Assembly: GCF_000429765.1 (NCBI RefSeq)
Contig: NZ_AUCM01000020.1
Span: forward strand, 1-39,047
DNA: 39,047 bases
Reading direction: 5' to 3'
DNA from: Gemmobacter nectariphilus DSM 15620
GTDB taxonomy: Bacteria; Pseudomonadota; Alphaproteobacteria; Rhodobacterales; Rhodobacteraceae
Part shown: piece by piece, positions 1 to 7,025 of the stretch
How the letters are laid out: each line of letters begins with the position of its first letter
Numbering within the stretch: the first letter of the stretch is position 1
Notes under the pieces: generated by a model
What the model was told of the DNA's origin: nothing
What the model saw: the letters and a program-made list of their open reading frames with translations, nothing else
The model's database searches: none
Position numbers and translations under genes: made by a program

Positions 1-696
1 GAGGCCGACGAGCTGCGCGGCTTGCGCGCGCAAATCCTGCGGCTGCGGGCCGCCTGTCTGGACATGCAGCTGGATGGCGATCTTGCCGACTTCCTCGACG
101 GGCTGCGCAATCTGGTGCGCCGCACGACGTTGACCCTGATCGAGGCCCGCGCAGCCCTGTCGCGCCTGACCGCGGTCATCGCGCAGCATGCGGCCGTCCC
201 AGCCCCCGAGGAAAGCCCCCTGCCCTGCCTGACCAGTGTGGAAAACCCCGTCACGGCGGACACCGCACACCACCACGAAGAACCCGCAGCCAGCCCCCTG
301 GCCGCCGTGCAAATCCCTGCCGACCCGCCCATCGACACCAACAAGACGACCGCCTGTGACGGACGGTCTGTCCGCCACATAGAACCAGAGTCAAAGACAA
401 AAAAAGAAAGGGAAACCAGCGGCCATCGCTGGTCCGACCTGACCGAGGTCAGCGCCTTCTACACCGAGCCGCAAAGCGCCAGGGAAACCACCGCCATCGC
501 CTTCGAATTCGGAAGGATGCTGAGAATAAGCCAGGATCTTCTTGCCAGAGCCGCAGCACGGCTGGGAATCTGGCAATTGCTCAAGCTGGAAGACCGCATG
601 GCAAGGAACGCCGGGACGATCCAGAACCCCGATGCCTATTTGCGCGCAACCCTGACCGCATGGCCATCCGCCGCAGCCGGGCAGGGCGCAAGCTGA
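1..696 (+). CDS. RepC-like plasmid replication initiator, 3' part (5' end outside window)
   Basis: The frame is open from the first base, so only the C-terminal portion is present. What can be seen is a helical, Arg/Leu-rich segment, a low-complexity Pro/Ala/Thr/His linker, and a compact C-terminal domain beginning near HRWSDL and ending NPDAYLRATLTA. This layout resembles RepC replication initiators of repABC-type plasmids: a helical N-terminal region, a variable linker and a short C-terminal domain with a PDAYLR-like motif. RepC starts replication from an origin usually lying inside its own gene. No repA or repB is visible because they would lie to the left. The assignment rests on layout and a short motif, so another plasmid replication or mobilisation protein is possible. 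If correct, the window is next to a plasmid or chromid replication module. Confidence 0.5.
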   Translation, partial: EADELRGLRAQILRLRAACLDMQLDGDLADFLDGLRNLVRRTTLTLIEARAALSRLTAVIAQHAAVPAPEESPLPCLTSVENPVTADTAHHHEEPAASPLAAVQIPADPPIDTNKTTACDGRSVRHIEPESKTKKERETSGHRWSDLTEVSAFYTEPQSARETTAIAFEFGRMLRISQDLLARAAARLGIWQLLKLEDRMARNAGTIQNPDAYLRATLTAWPSAAAGQGAS

Positions 697-721
697 CGGT
701 CGCTCTTGGGGAATCGGTTCT

Positions 722-736
722 GTTCTGCCATTGTTC
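722..736 (+). promoter_or_regulatory. LexA (SOS) box, GTTC-N7-GTTC
   Basis: The sequence is GTTCTGCCATTGTTC, two GTTC direct repeats separated by exactly seven bases. A further GTTC lies at 717-720. GTTC-N7-GTTC is the established LexA operator of alphaproteobacteria. It ends 27 bp before the ATG of the SRAP remnant, followed by an imuA-like gene, and both families are typically SOS-regulated. The spacing and gene context make a chance match unlikely. Confidence 0.72.
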
Positions 737-763
737 TTGCCAGGCCAGCCGCAGGACCACGCC

Positions 764-1030
764 ATGAGCAACTTCCATTCGCAAACCAAGGGCCAGGATG
801 CGCGGCGCGCGCTGTTCCGCCCGGTGCTGGAAAAGACATTGGCCGACAGCGCAAGAAACCTGCCGCCGCTGGCCACGATCCATCCGGGCCAGCCAGCGCC
901 CATCATCCGGCGCGGGGCAGGGCGCCGATGGCTGACCGCGGGCACGGCCGAAGCCCTCCAGATGCGGCGCCCCTTGCCAGACCAGGCGCTGACCATTACC
1001 GCCGAGCAGACCCGTGCAAATCCTCGCTGA
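764..1030 (+). pseudogene. SRAP/HMCES (YedK-like) abasic-site protein, internally deleted remnant
   Basis: The 88-residue product joins the two ends of an SRAP protein. Its start, MSNFHSQTKGQDARRALFRP, and the following NLPPL...HPGQPAPIIRR match the usual SRAP N-terminus (MCNLYS...LFR...NLPPL...P...APV). From about residue 54 it jumps to a C-terminal tail (WLTAGTAEALQMRRPLPDQALTI) like the family ending WL...EALALQRPLPDDAL. Intact members are roughly 200-240 residues, so most of the middle is missing without loss of frame. The catalytic Cys2, which crosslinks abasic sites in single-stranded DNA, is Ser here. The protein should be inactive. The LexA box upstream and the imuA-like gene overlapping its 3' end fit a former SOS cassette. 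The domain identification is by recalled similarity and was not searched. Confidence 0.72.
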
Positions 1031-1646
1031 CCGACATCTTGCCAAACCGGAGGACCCCCTCACGCTGCTGGGCGCCCGTGTCCACGAGGCCGAGGGGCGG
1101 GGGCGCATCGCATTCGCCCTGTTCCAGGCCGCGCGCACGGCCGGGCCGATCTTCTGGATCGCCCTTGCCCATGACCAGGATCGCCTGCTGCCCGAGGGCC
1201 TGGCCGAGCGCCTGCATCTGGTCGAGGCCCGCGACGAGACTGACCTGCTATGGGCCACCGAAGAGGCCCTGCGCAGCCCCGCCGTCGCCCTTGTCATCGC
1301 CGAGCCCGCAAGACCCCTCTCGCTGACCGTGGGCAGACGGCTCCAACTTGCCGCCGAAGCCGGCCGCACCACCGGCCTCATGCTGATCCACCAAGGCAGC
1401 GGAAGCCATGCCGCCGAAACCCGATGGCAATGTGAACCCCTGCCCGGCCCCGAGGACTCGACTCGGCACCGCTGGACACTTATCAGGAACAAAAAGGGAA
1501 CAATCGGACCACATGATGTGAACTGGTATGGCGCGCCGGCTGATCTACATGGATCGAGGGTTCACCAGTTTCGGTCTGGCACAAAGAAGGCAAGATTACC
1601 GGATTTACCCGATCAAACCACAGTAATGCGTAAAATTGTTATGTAA
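1014..1646 (+). CDS. imuA: ImuA-like SOS mutasome protein, divergent C-terminus
   Basis: This is a 210-residue protein starting at GTG and overlapping the end of the SRAP remnant by 17 bp. Features typical of ImuA, a RecA-fold accessory protein of the ImuA-ImuB-DnaE2 mutagenic polymerase, are LLGARVHEAEGRGRIAFAL, GPIFWIAL, LLWATEEALRSPAVALVIAE, RRLQLAAEAGRTTGLMLI and AAETRWQCEPLP. ImuA couples SOS induction to translesion synthesis. Its normal partners imuB and dnaE2 do not follow. After about residue 175 (NWYGAPADLHG) the sequence no longer looks like the family, and the last roughly 35 codons run into more AT-rich DNA before an IS5 fragment. The 3' end may therefore be rearranged. Function is doubtful without partners, but the core is intact. 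Confidence 0.65.
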   Translation: MQILADRHLAKPEDPLTLLGARVHEAEGRGRIAFALFQAARTAGPIFWIALAHDQDRLLPEGLAERLHLVEARDETDLLWATEEALRSPAVALVIAEPARPLSLTVGRRLQLAAEAGRTTGLMLIHQGSGSHAAETRWQCEPLPGPEDSTRHRWTLIRNKKGTIGPHDVNWYGAPADLHGSRVHQFRSGTKKARLPDLPDQTTVMRKIVM

Positions 1647-1715
1647 TGGCTTTTGAGGAATATTTCTCCTTACTAATCTTTACCTGCGGTCATTAGACCA
1701 GGTACCTCTTTGGCT

Positions 1716-2027
1716 TCACGCCACGCAGACGATCTCGGCCGTGGCGAGGGCACTGAAATGGTTGAGGAGGGCAAACGGTATCTGGATTTCGGCGGTTTGG
1801 CGGTCTGGGTCTCTTGCCGCGATGCGTTCGCCGAACGCCTTGAGGCACCGCATCTGCGCTTCGATCCGGCTTAGGACGTGGTATCCGGTCCATCGCTTCC
1901 AAAATGCCCTTCCGTAGTGCCGAGTGGCACGCCGGGTTTCGTCGCGGGCCCGAGCAGCTGGGCAGTCTTCCTTCCATGCTCGGCCGTTCTTGCGGATCGG
2001 GATACCCTGGTCATCTTGCGGTGGATA
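1716..2027 (-). pseudogene. IS5-family transposase C-terminal fragment
   Basis: On the minus strand an open stretch of about 103 codons contains GIPIRKNGRAWKEDCP, HYGRAFWKRWTGYH, SRIEAQMRCLKAFGERIAAR and DRQTAEIQIPFALLNHFSAL, ending EIVCVA and TGA. This is the C-terminal part of IS5-family DDE transposases, including the SRIEAQMRCLK stretch that carries the catalytic Glu region. It has no start and is interrupted by an in-frame TGA at 2028-2030. Sequence further upstream, to about 2110, is only vaguely similar in another frame. The N-terminal half and a second IS end are not visible, so this is a dead remnant separating the SOS remnants from the ABC/PrpD operon. Confidence 0.75.
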
Positions 2028-2180
2028 TCAACGTGCCGGAGACCAGCGGCGGCGATACCGCCGCCCGCCCTGTCAGCCTGTGCATTCGCCCTTGTCATTT
2101 GGCAATTGCCGTCTCACTGAATGCCCGGTCCGGCGCATGCCAATCGGCGCCGGCAATCATAAAGCCAGCTGCCAGATGGG

Positions 2181-3572
2181 TCAAAGCGGCTTGGCCAGCG
2201 CAGCCAGCAGCGGGCCGTAGTCCCCATCGTCGAAAGCCCGCAGCGCGGCAAGGAGTTCTGTCTGCCGAACCGCAGGCAACACATCGCGCGTAGCGACGCA
2301 GAGCTTTTCGGTCAGCTGGCTGCGCGACATCGGATTCGCGGGATCGCCCAAGGGGTGGTGCACGACGCGTTCGTAGTCGGCGGCCGCCGTGCGCACCACG
2401 ATGCGCGCCCCAGTCTGCGCCGGAAAGGCGCTGTCCATCTCTGGATCGACCAGCAGCGTGACCCGGTTGGCAAAGCTGATCGCCGCTTCGCGGTGCAGGC
2501 TGTGCTGGCCCAGCGGCAACAAGGCGCTGATCCCCTCGCTTGCCGCCACGCCCAGAACAAAGGGCACGCTGTATTGTGCCCCCTCCAGCGTGTCGGGATC
2601 GCATTCGTTGTTCAGCTTCAGTGCACGTTCAAAGGTGTGGACCGTGACCGATTCAACCGCCTGCCAGTCAAGGCGCTGGGTGGTCAGGATGTCATGCAGG
2701 CCGTCCACCGCTGCATGGGCCCAGCGGCAGCAGGAATAGGGCTTGAAATAGCATCCTTCGATGGCAAAGGACCGCCCCAGCCCGCGCAGCACCGCCGCCC
2801 GGTCGAAATAGCCCGAATGGTCCAGAATGTCGGTCGGCCCGGTAAAGCCGGCCTGCGCCAGCGATACCGCCATGCAGCCGGTCGCCGCGCTCCAGGTGAT
2901 GCCTTCCTTGGCGTGGTTGCCCATGACCTTGGAATAGCCGGCCGCCGACTGGTTCGGGGCATGCACCCCCGCGATGGCCATGGCCTGCACCAGCTGGCGC
3001 TGATCCAGCCCGCGCAGCACTCCGGCGGCTGCGGCGACGCCATAGCTGCACCAGCGCCCCGTCGACATCGTGTCCAGCCGCGAGAAATCGCGCGCCGCGG
3101 CGACGCGGACGGCGACCTCGTAGCCGACGACGATCGCGGTCATCAAATCCTGCCAGCTGCTGCCTTGTTCTTCGGCGATGGCCAGCGCGGCCGGGATGAT
3201 CGCGGCGCCTGGGTGGCCGCTGGCCGCGCGGTGCCCGTCGTCCAGATCGAGGATGCTGGCGGCGGTGCAGTTGCCGATCACGGCGGCCAGCGCGGGCGCC
3301 TTGCGTGCGGCAAACCAGACCGAGGCATCGCCTTGCGGGCCAAGGGCGGCCAGGGCTGCGGTTCGGGCCGCCACGGCGCCGGCGCCCGGTGCCCCGGCGA
3401 CTGCGGCGGTCACGCAATCCAGCACACAGTTTCCGGTGGCCTCGACCACCGAGGCCGGCAATTGCCCGAACCTCAGATCCAGCGCGAAATCGGCCAGATG
3501 GTCCAGGGCGTCCAGCCTGCGGCGGGCCGGGGCGCTGGCGGGCATGTCGGGTGCGGCAAGGGAAGTGGTCAT
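2181..3572 (-). CDS. MmgE/PrpD family protein
   Basis: The 463-residue product has the usual family length. MmgE/PrpD enzymes include 2-methylcitrate dehydratase, cis-aconitate decarboxylase and iminodisuccinate epimerase, and act on small polycarboxylates. Visible family features are DLDDGHRAASGHPGAAIIPAALAIAEEQG near residues 108-136, QSAAGYSKVMGNHAKEGI, and KPYSCCRWAHAAVDGL in the second half. The ATG at 3572 is preceded by AGGAGG and overlaps the stop of the upstream permease gene by ATGA, so it is the last, translationally coupled gene of the ABC operon. An enzyme in a peptide-type uptake operon probably acts on the imported compound or an early product. The substrate cannot be inferred. 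The reading frame continues upstream through the permease gene, but that part is only an overlap in another frame. Confidence 0.87.
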   Translation of the reverse strand: MTTSLAAPDMPASAPARRRLDALDHLADFALDLRFGQLPASVVEATGNCVLDCVTAAVAGAPGAGAVAARTAALAALGPQGDASVWFAARKAPALAAVIGNCTAASILDLDDGHRAASGHPGAAIIPAALAIAEEQGSSWQDLMTAIVVGYEVAVRVAAARDFSRLDTMSTGRWCSYGVAAAAGVLRGLDQRQLVQAMAIAGVHAPNQSAAGYSKVMGNHAKEGITWSAATGCMAVSLAQAGFTGPTDILDHSGYFDRAAVLRGLGRSFAIEGCYFKPYSCCRWAHAAVDGLHDILTTQRLDWQAVESVTVHTFERALKLNNECDPDTLEGAQYSVPFVLGVAASEGISALLPLGQHSLHREAAISFANRVTLLVDPEMDSAFPAQTGARIVVRTAAADYERVVHHPLGDPANPMSRSQLTEKLCVATRDVLPAVRQTELLAALRAFDDGDYGPLLAALAKPL

Positions 3573-4459
3573 GCCCGGCCTCCTTTCAGTCTGGGATCGA
3601 AGGCATCGCGCAACCCGTCGCCGATCAGGTTGATCGACAGGATGGTCAGCATGATTGCGATGCCGGGCAAGGTGGCCAGCCACCAGGCGTCCAGGATGAA
3701 ATCCCGGCCCTCGGCCAGCAACATGCCCCAGGTGGGGGTGGGCGGCGGCACGCCCATGCCAAGAAACGACAGGCCGCTTTCCCAGATGATGTAATTGGCC
3801 GCCCGCACGGTCGCCAGAACCAGCACAGGCGAGAGGACATTGGGCAGGATGTGCAGGCGCAGGATGTGCAGATCGGGCGTGCCGATCGACCGCGCCGCGG
3901 CGACATATTCGCGCTCGCGCGCCGACAGCACGCTGCCGCGCACGGTGCGGGCATAGGTCACCCAGTCCGACAGCGCCAGGACCAGCACGATCACCAGCAG
4001 CGATGGCCCCAGGATCGCGATGACCGAAATGGTCAGCAACATGAACGGATAGGCCAGGAACAGATCGCCCACCCGCATGATGATCGTATCGACCCAGCCG
4101 CCGAAATACCCTGCCAGCGTGCCAAGGATCAGCCCGACCGAGACCGCGACCGTCACCGTTGCCAGCGCGACCATCAGCGACACCTGCCCGCCGACCAGAA
4201 TGCGGATCAGCAGATCGCGGCCCAGGTTGTCGGTGCCCAACGGGTTTGTCAGGGCGCCGTCCTCCATCCAGACCGGCGGCTCGAAGCGGTGCAGAAGGCT
4301 GGTGGCTGTCGGATTTGTGCCCAGCAGCATCGGCAGCACGAAGCAACCGAACAGGATGGCGGCAAACAGCCCCCCGCCGATCACCGCGCTGCGGTGGGCC
4401 CAGAACCGGCGGCGCCAGCTGTCGGCAGGGCGGGGCGCCTGTGGCATCGGGACGCTCAC
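3569..4459 (-). CDS. ABC transporter permease, DppC/OppC type
   Basis: The 296-residue inner-membrane subunit belongs to a peptide/nickel-type (PepT) importer. It has the N-terminal OppC-type segment (RRFWAHRSAVIGGGLFAAILFGCF) followed by NPLGTDNLGRDLLIRILVGGQVSL, the classic DppC signature. The coupling (EAA) loop reads REREYVAAARSIGTPDLHILRLHILPNVLSP. The GTG at 4459 was chosen because AAGGA lies seven bases upstream and it overlaps the preceding stop by GTGA; ATG at 4447 is an alternative. Its stop overlaps the start of the MmgE/PrpD gene. It pairs with the DppB-type permease just upstream. Confidence 0.92.
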   Translation of the reverse strand: MSVPMPQAPRPADSWRRRFWAHRSAVIGGGLFAAILFGCFVLPMLLGTNPTATSLLHRFEPPVWMEDGALTNPLGTDNLGRDLLIRILVGGQVSLMVALATVTVAVSVGLILGTLAGYFGGWVDTIIMRVGDLFLAYPFMLLTISVIAILGPSLLVIVLVLALSDWVTYARTVRGSVLSAREREYVAAARSIGTPDLHILRLHILPNVLSPVLVLATVRAANYIIWESGLSFLGMGVPPPTPTWGMLLAEGRDFILDAWWLATLPGIAIMLTILSINLIGDGLRDAFDPRLKGGRA

Positions 4460-5385
4460 TTGTCTGTCCTTCCAAGGCTGATGTTGGGATCGAGCCAGGT
4501 GTAGAGCAGGTCGACCGCAAGATTGACGACGACGAACACGATGGCCAGCATCATGACCGCCGCCTGAACGACCGGGTAATCGCGGTCCAGGATGGACTGC
4601 ACGATCAGGCGCCCCACGCCGGGCCAGGCAAAGACCGTCTCGATGATGACGGCACCGCCCAGAAGAAAGCCGAATTCCATGGCGGCCACGGTGACCAGCG
4701 GGATCAGCGCATTGCGCAGCGCGTGCTTGCCGACGACCATTGTTTCGCTCAGGCCCTTGGCGCGGGCGGTGCGCACATAGTCCTGACCCAGCACTTCCAG
4801 CATCGCGGATCGGGTCAGCCGGGCGAACAGCGCCACCAGCGAGGCCCCCAGCGCGACCGAGGGCATGATCAATTGCTCCCACGTCCCGCGTCCCGAGGTG
4901 GGCAGCCAGTTCAGCTGGACCGAGAACAGCATGATCAGCATGATGCCCAGCCAGAAATGCGGCATCGACAGGCCGAACAGCGCCAGCGTCATGCTGATGG
5001 TGTCCAGCCACCCGCCCCGGCGCAGCGCCGCGATGACGCCCATGGGAATGGCGATGACCAGACTGAGCGCCAGCGCGGTCAGCGCCAGTTCCAGCGTGGC
5101 GGGCAGGCGTTCCAGGATCAGGCCCAGCACCGGCTCGCGGGTATAGATCGACCGGCCCATGTCGCCTTGCAGCGCCGATGTGACAAAATGCAGATACTGG
5201 GCCAGGATCGGCTCATCCAGCCGCAGATCGCGGCGCAGCGTCTCGATCTGTTCGCGCGTGGCATCCTGCGGCAGGATCAGGCCAACCGGATCGCCGGTCA
5301 GATGCAGAAAGAAGAAGCTGATCACAGAGATCCCGGCGACGATCAGGACAGCGTGCAGCAGTCGCCGCAGGGGGTATCGGGACAT
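4456..5385 (-). CDS. ABC transporter permease, DppB/OppB type
   Basis: The 309-residue membrane protein starts MSRYPLRRLLHAVLIVAGISVISFFFLHLTGDPV, the standard first helix of DppB/OppB permeases. It has the periplasmic DEPILAQYLHFVTSALQGDMGRSI segment, several hydrophobic helices and an EAA loop (GQDYVRTARAKGLSETMVVGKHALRNALIPLV). It forms the translocation pore with the DppC-type subunit. It lies 92 bp downstream of the binding-protein gene, and that gap contains a very strong hairpin. Its stop overlaps the GTG start of the next gene, indicating translational coupling. Confidence 0.93.
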   Translation of the reverse strand: MSRYPLRRLLHAVLIVAGISVISFFFLHLTGDPVGLILPQDATREQIETLRRDLRLDEPILAQYLHFVTSALQGDMGRSIYTREPVLGLILERLPATLELALTALALSLVIAIPMGVIAALRRGGWLDTISMTLALFGLSMPHFWLGIMLIMLFSVQLNWLPTSGRGTWEQLIMPSVALGASLVALFARLTRSAMLEVLGQDYVRTARAKGLSETMVVGKHALRNALIPLVTVAAMEFGFLLGGAVIIETVFAWPGVGRLIVQSILDRDYPVVQAAVMMLAIVFVVVNLAVDLLYTWLDPNISLGRTDK

Positions 5386-5440
5386 GGCAGGCTCCGGTAC
5401 GCGCCCGCTTCGGGGCGGCGGCGAGGTTTGGCAAAGGCTG

Positions 5441-5471
5441 CCGGGCCGGCCCGCAGCGCGGGCCGGCCCGG
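5441..5471 (-). terminator. 14-bp hairpin between binding-protein and permease genes
   Basis: CCGGGCCGGCCCGC (5441-5454) and GCGGGCCGGCCCGG (5458-5471) form a perfect 14-bp stem with a three-base loop. The hairpin begins six bases after the stop of the minus-strand binding-protein gene and lacks a clear T-run. It probably acts as a partial terminator or a 3' mRNA stabiliser that raises binding-protein expression over the permeases. Confidence 0.65.
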
Positions 5472-5477
5472 TCGGGG

Positions 5478-6980
5478 TCAGGGGGTTGCAGGCTTGGCAA
5501 AGCGCGCGAACAGGAAGCCGTCGCGGCGGCCGGTATAGGCCACGTCCTTGGCCACCGCATAGGTTTCCGGCACGATGTAGAGATACAGCCAGGGCGCCTC
5601 GGCATAGAGCTTGCGGTCGATCTCGCCATAGATCCGGGCACGTTCGTCACGCGCAAGGGTCGACCGGCCAAGGTTCAGGATCGCGTCGGTGTCGGCGTTC
5701 TTGTAGTAGTAATCCCGGCTGGCACTGTTGAACAGGCTGTACATGTAGCGGTCGGGTTCCGGGTTGTCGTCCCACCAGTAGATGTACATCTGGAACTTGC
5801 GGCTCTTGTAGCCATCCCACATCACCGCGCGGTCCAGCGGTTGCAGCGTGACCTTGATGCCCACCTGTTCCAGATCGGCCGCGATGGCCTGCGCCTGTTC
5901 GCCGACCTGGGTCATGTTGGTGGGATAGGACAGCGTGGTCTCGAAGCCGTTCGGGAACCCGGCTTCGGCCAGCAGCGCCTTGGCCTTGGCAGGGTCGTGC
6001 GGATAGGGCTTCAGGGAGAGATCGGCGCCAAAGGTGCGCGGGCTGATCGGGCCGGCGGCCAGGATGCCACGGCCGTTGAACAGCGCATCGTTGATCAGCT
6101 GGCGGTTCACCGCATAGTTGACCGCCTGGCGCACCCGTTCATCGGTGAAGGGCCCCTCGAGCGTGTTCAGCCCGACATAGGGCATGACGCCCATGCTGTC
6201 GGTCAGCGATCCCTTGCCCGATTTCTCGATGGTCTTCTGGCTGCGGACCGAAATGCCCTCGACGATCCCCGACTCGCCCGCAAGGAACGAGGCGACGCGC
6301 GCGCTTTCCTCGGGGATGCTGCGGAAGATCACCCGGTCATAGCCCGGCTTGTCGCCCCAGTAGCCGTCAAAGGCGGTCAGCACGACATCGCCGCCACGGT
6401 CCCAGCTTTCCAGCTTGTAGGGGCCGGCGCCGATCGGGGCGCGGTTGAAGGCGTCCTTTTCCATCGCGGCGGTCGCCTTGGGCGGCACGATGGGCAGGTA
6501 ATAGCTCATCAGGTGCAGGATCGGGGCAAAGGGCGCCTTGGTCTTGAACTCGATGGTCAGGTCATCGACCACGCGCGCGCTTTCGATCTGGCTCATCCGC
6601 CCGGCATGGGGCGAGGCCAGATCCGCCGAGACAAGACGGTCGAACGAATAGCGCACGGCTTCGGCATTCACCGGCTCGCCGTTGTGGAAGGTCAGGCCCG
6701 GCTTCATGCGGACCACCAGGGTCTGGTCATCGGGGAATTCCCACGATGCGGCCAGACCCGGAGCTACGCCGCCATCCTCCAATGGCTCGAACAGCCGGTC
6801 AATGATGTTGAAGGCGACGTTCAGCGAATGCTGCAGGTTGTTCTGCATGGCATCCAGGCCGACCGGCTCGGCCGACTGGACAACGATCAGTGTGCGGCTT
6901 TCGGCTGCCGCGGCCCCGGCCCAGACCGCAAGAGACATCGCCCCCAGCAGAACCTTGGCCTTTCCAGAAAGAAAGCTCAT
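5478..6980 (-). CDS. ABC transporter substrate-binding protein, SBP family 5
   Basis: The 500-residue periplasmic protein has an N-terminal signal peptide (MSFLSGKAKVLLGAMSLAVW..., probable cleavage after AAA near residue 26). The mature part shows family 5 (peptide/nickel/opine) features: GLDAMQNNLQHS, FEPLEDGGVAPGLAASWEF, LVVRMKPGLTFHNGEPVNAEAVRYSFDRLV and GAGPYKLESW. It captures the substrate for the adjacent DppBC permease and DppDF ATPases. The family binds peptides but also many non-peptides, including opines, glutathione and sugars, so the ligand is open. ATG at 6980 has AAAGG upstream. It sits between the ATPase and permease genes. Confidence 0.93.
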   Translation of the reverse strand: MSFLSGKAKVLLGAMSLAVWAGAAAAESRTLIVVQSAEPVGLDAMQNNLQHSLNVAFNIIDRLFEPLEDGGVAPGLAASWEFPDDQTLVVRMKPGLTFHNGEPVNAEAVRYSFDRLVSADLASPHAGRMSQIESARVVDDLTIEFKTKAPFAPILHLMSYYLPIVPPKATAAMEKDAFNRAPIGAGPYKLESWDRGGDVVLTAFDGYWGDKPGYDRVIFRSIPEESARVASFLAGESGIVEGISVRSQKTIEKSGKGSLTDSMGVMPYVGLNTLEGPFTDERVRQAVNYAVNRQLINDALFNGRGILAAGPISPRTFGADLSLKPYPHDPAKAKALLAEAGFPNGFETTLSYPTNMTQVGEQAQAIAADLEQVGIKVTLQPLDRAVMWDGYKSRKFQMYIYWWDDNPEPDRYMYSLFNSASRDYYYKNADTDAILNLGRSTLARDERARIYGEIDRKLYAEAPWLYLYIVPETYAVAKDVAYTGRRDGFLFARFAKPATP

Positions 6981-7025
6981 GAGTTTGACCTTTGTTACCT
7001 CGTGTCGGGTGAAAGAGGGCCTTTG

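Noticed and set aside
2355-3794. A 479-codon plus-strand frame across the MmgE/PrpD and permease genes
   Set aside because: It crosses the boundary of two well-supported minus-strand genes and shows no protein motifs.
3573-4520. Upstream extension of the MmgE/PrpD frame through the permease gene
   Set aside because: It has no conserved sequence before 3572, and the ATG at 3572 has a good ribosome site and an ATGA overlap.
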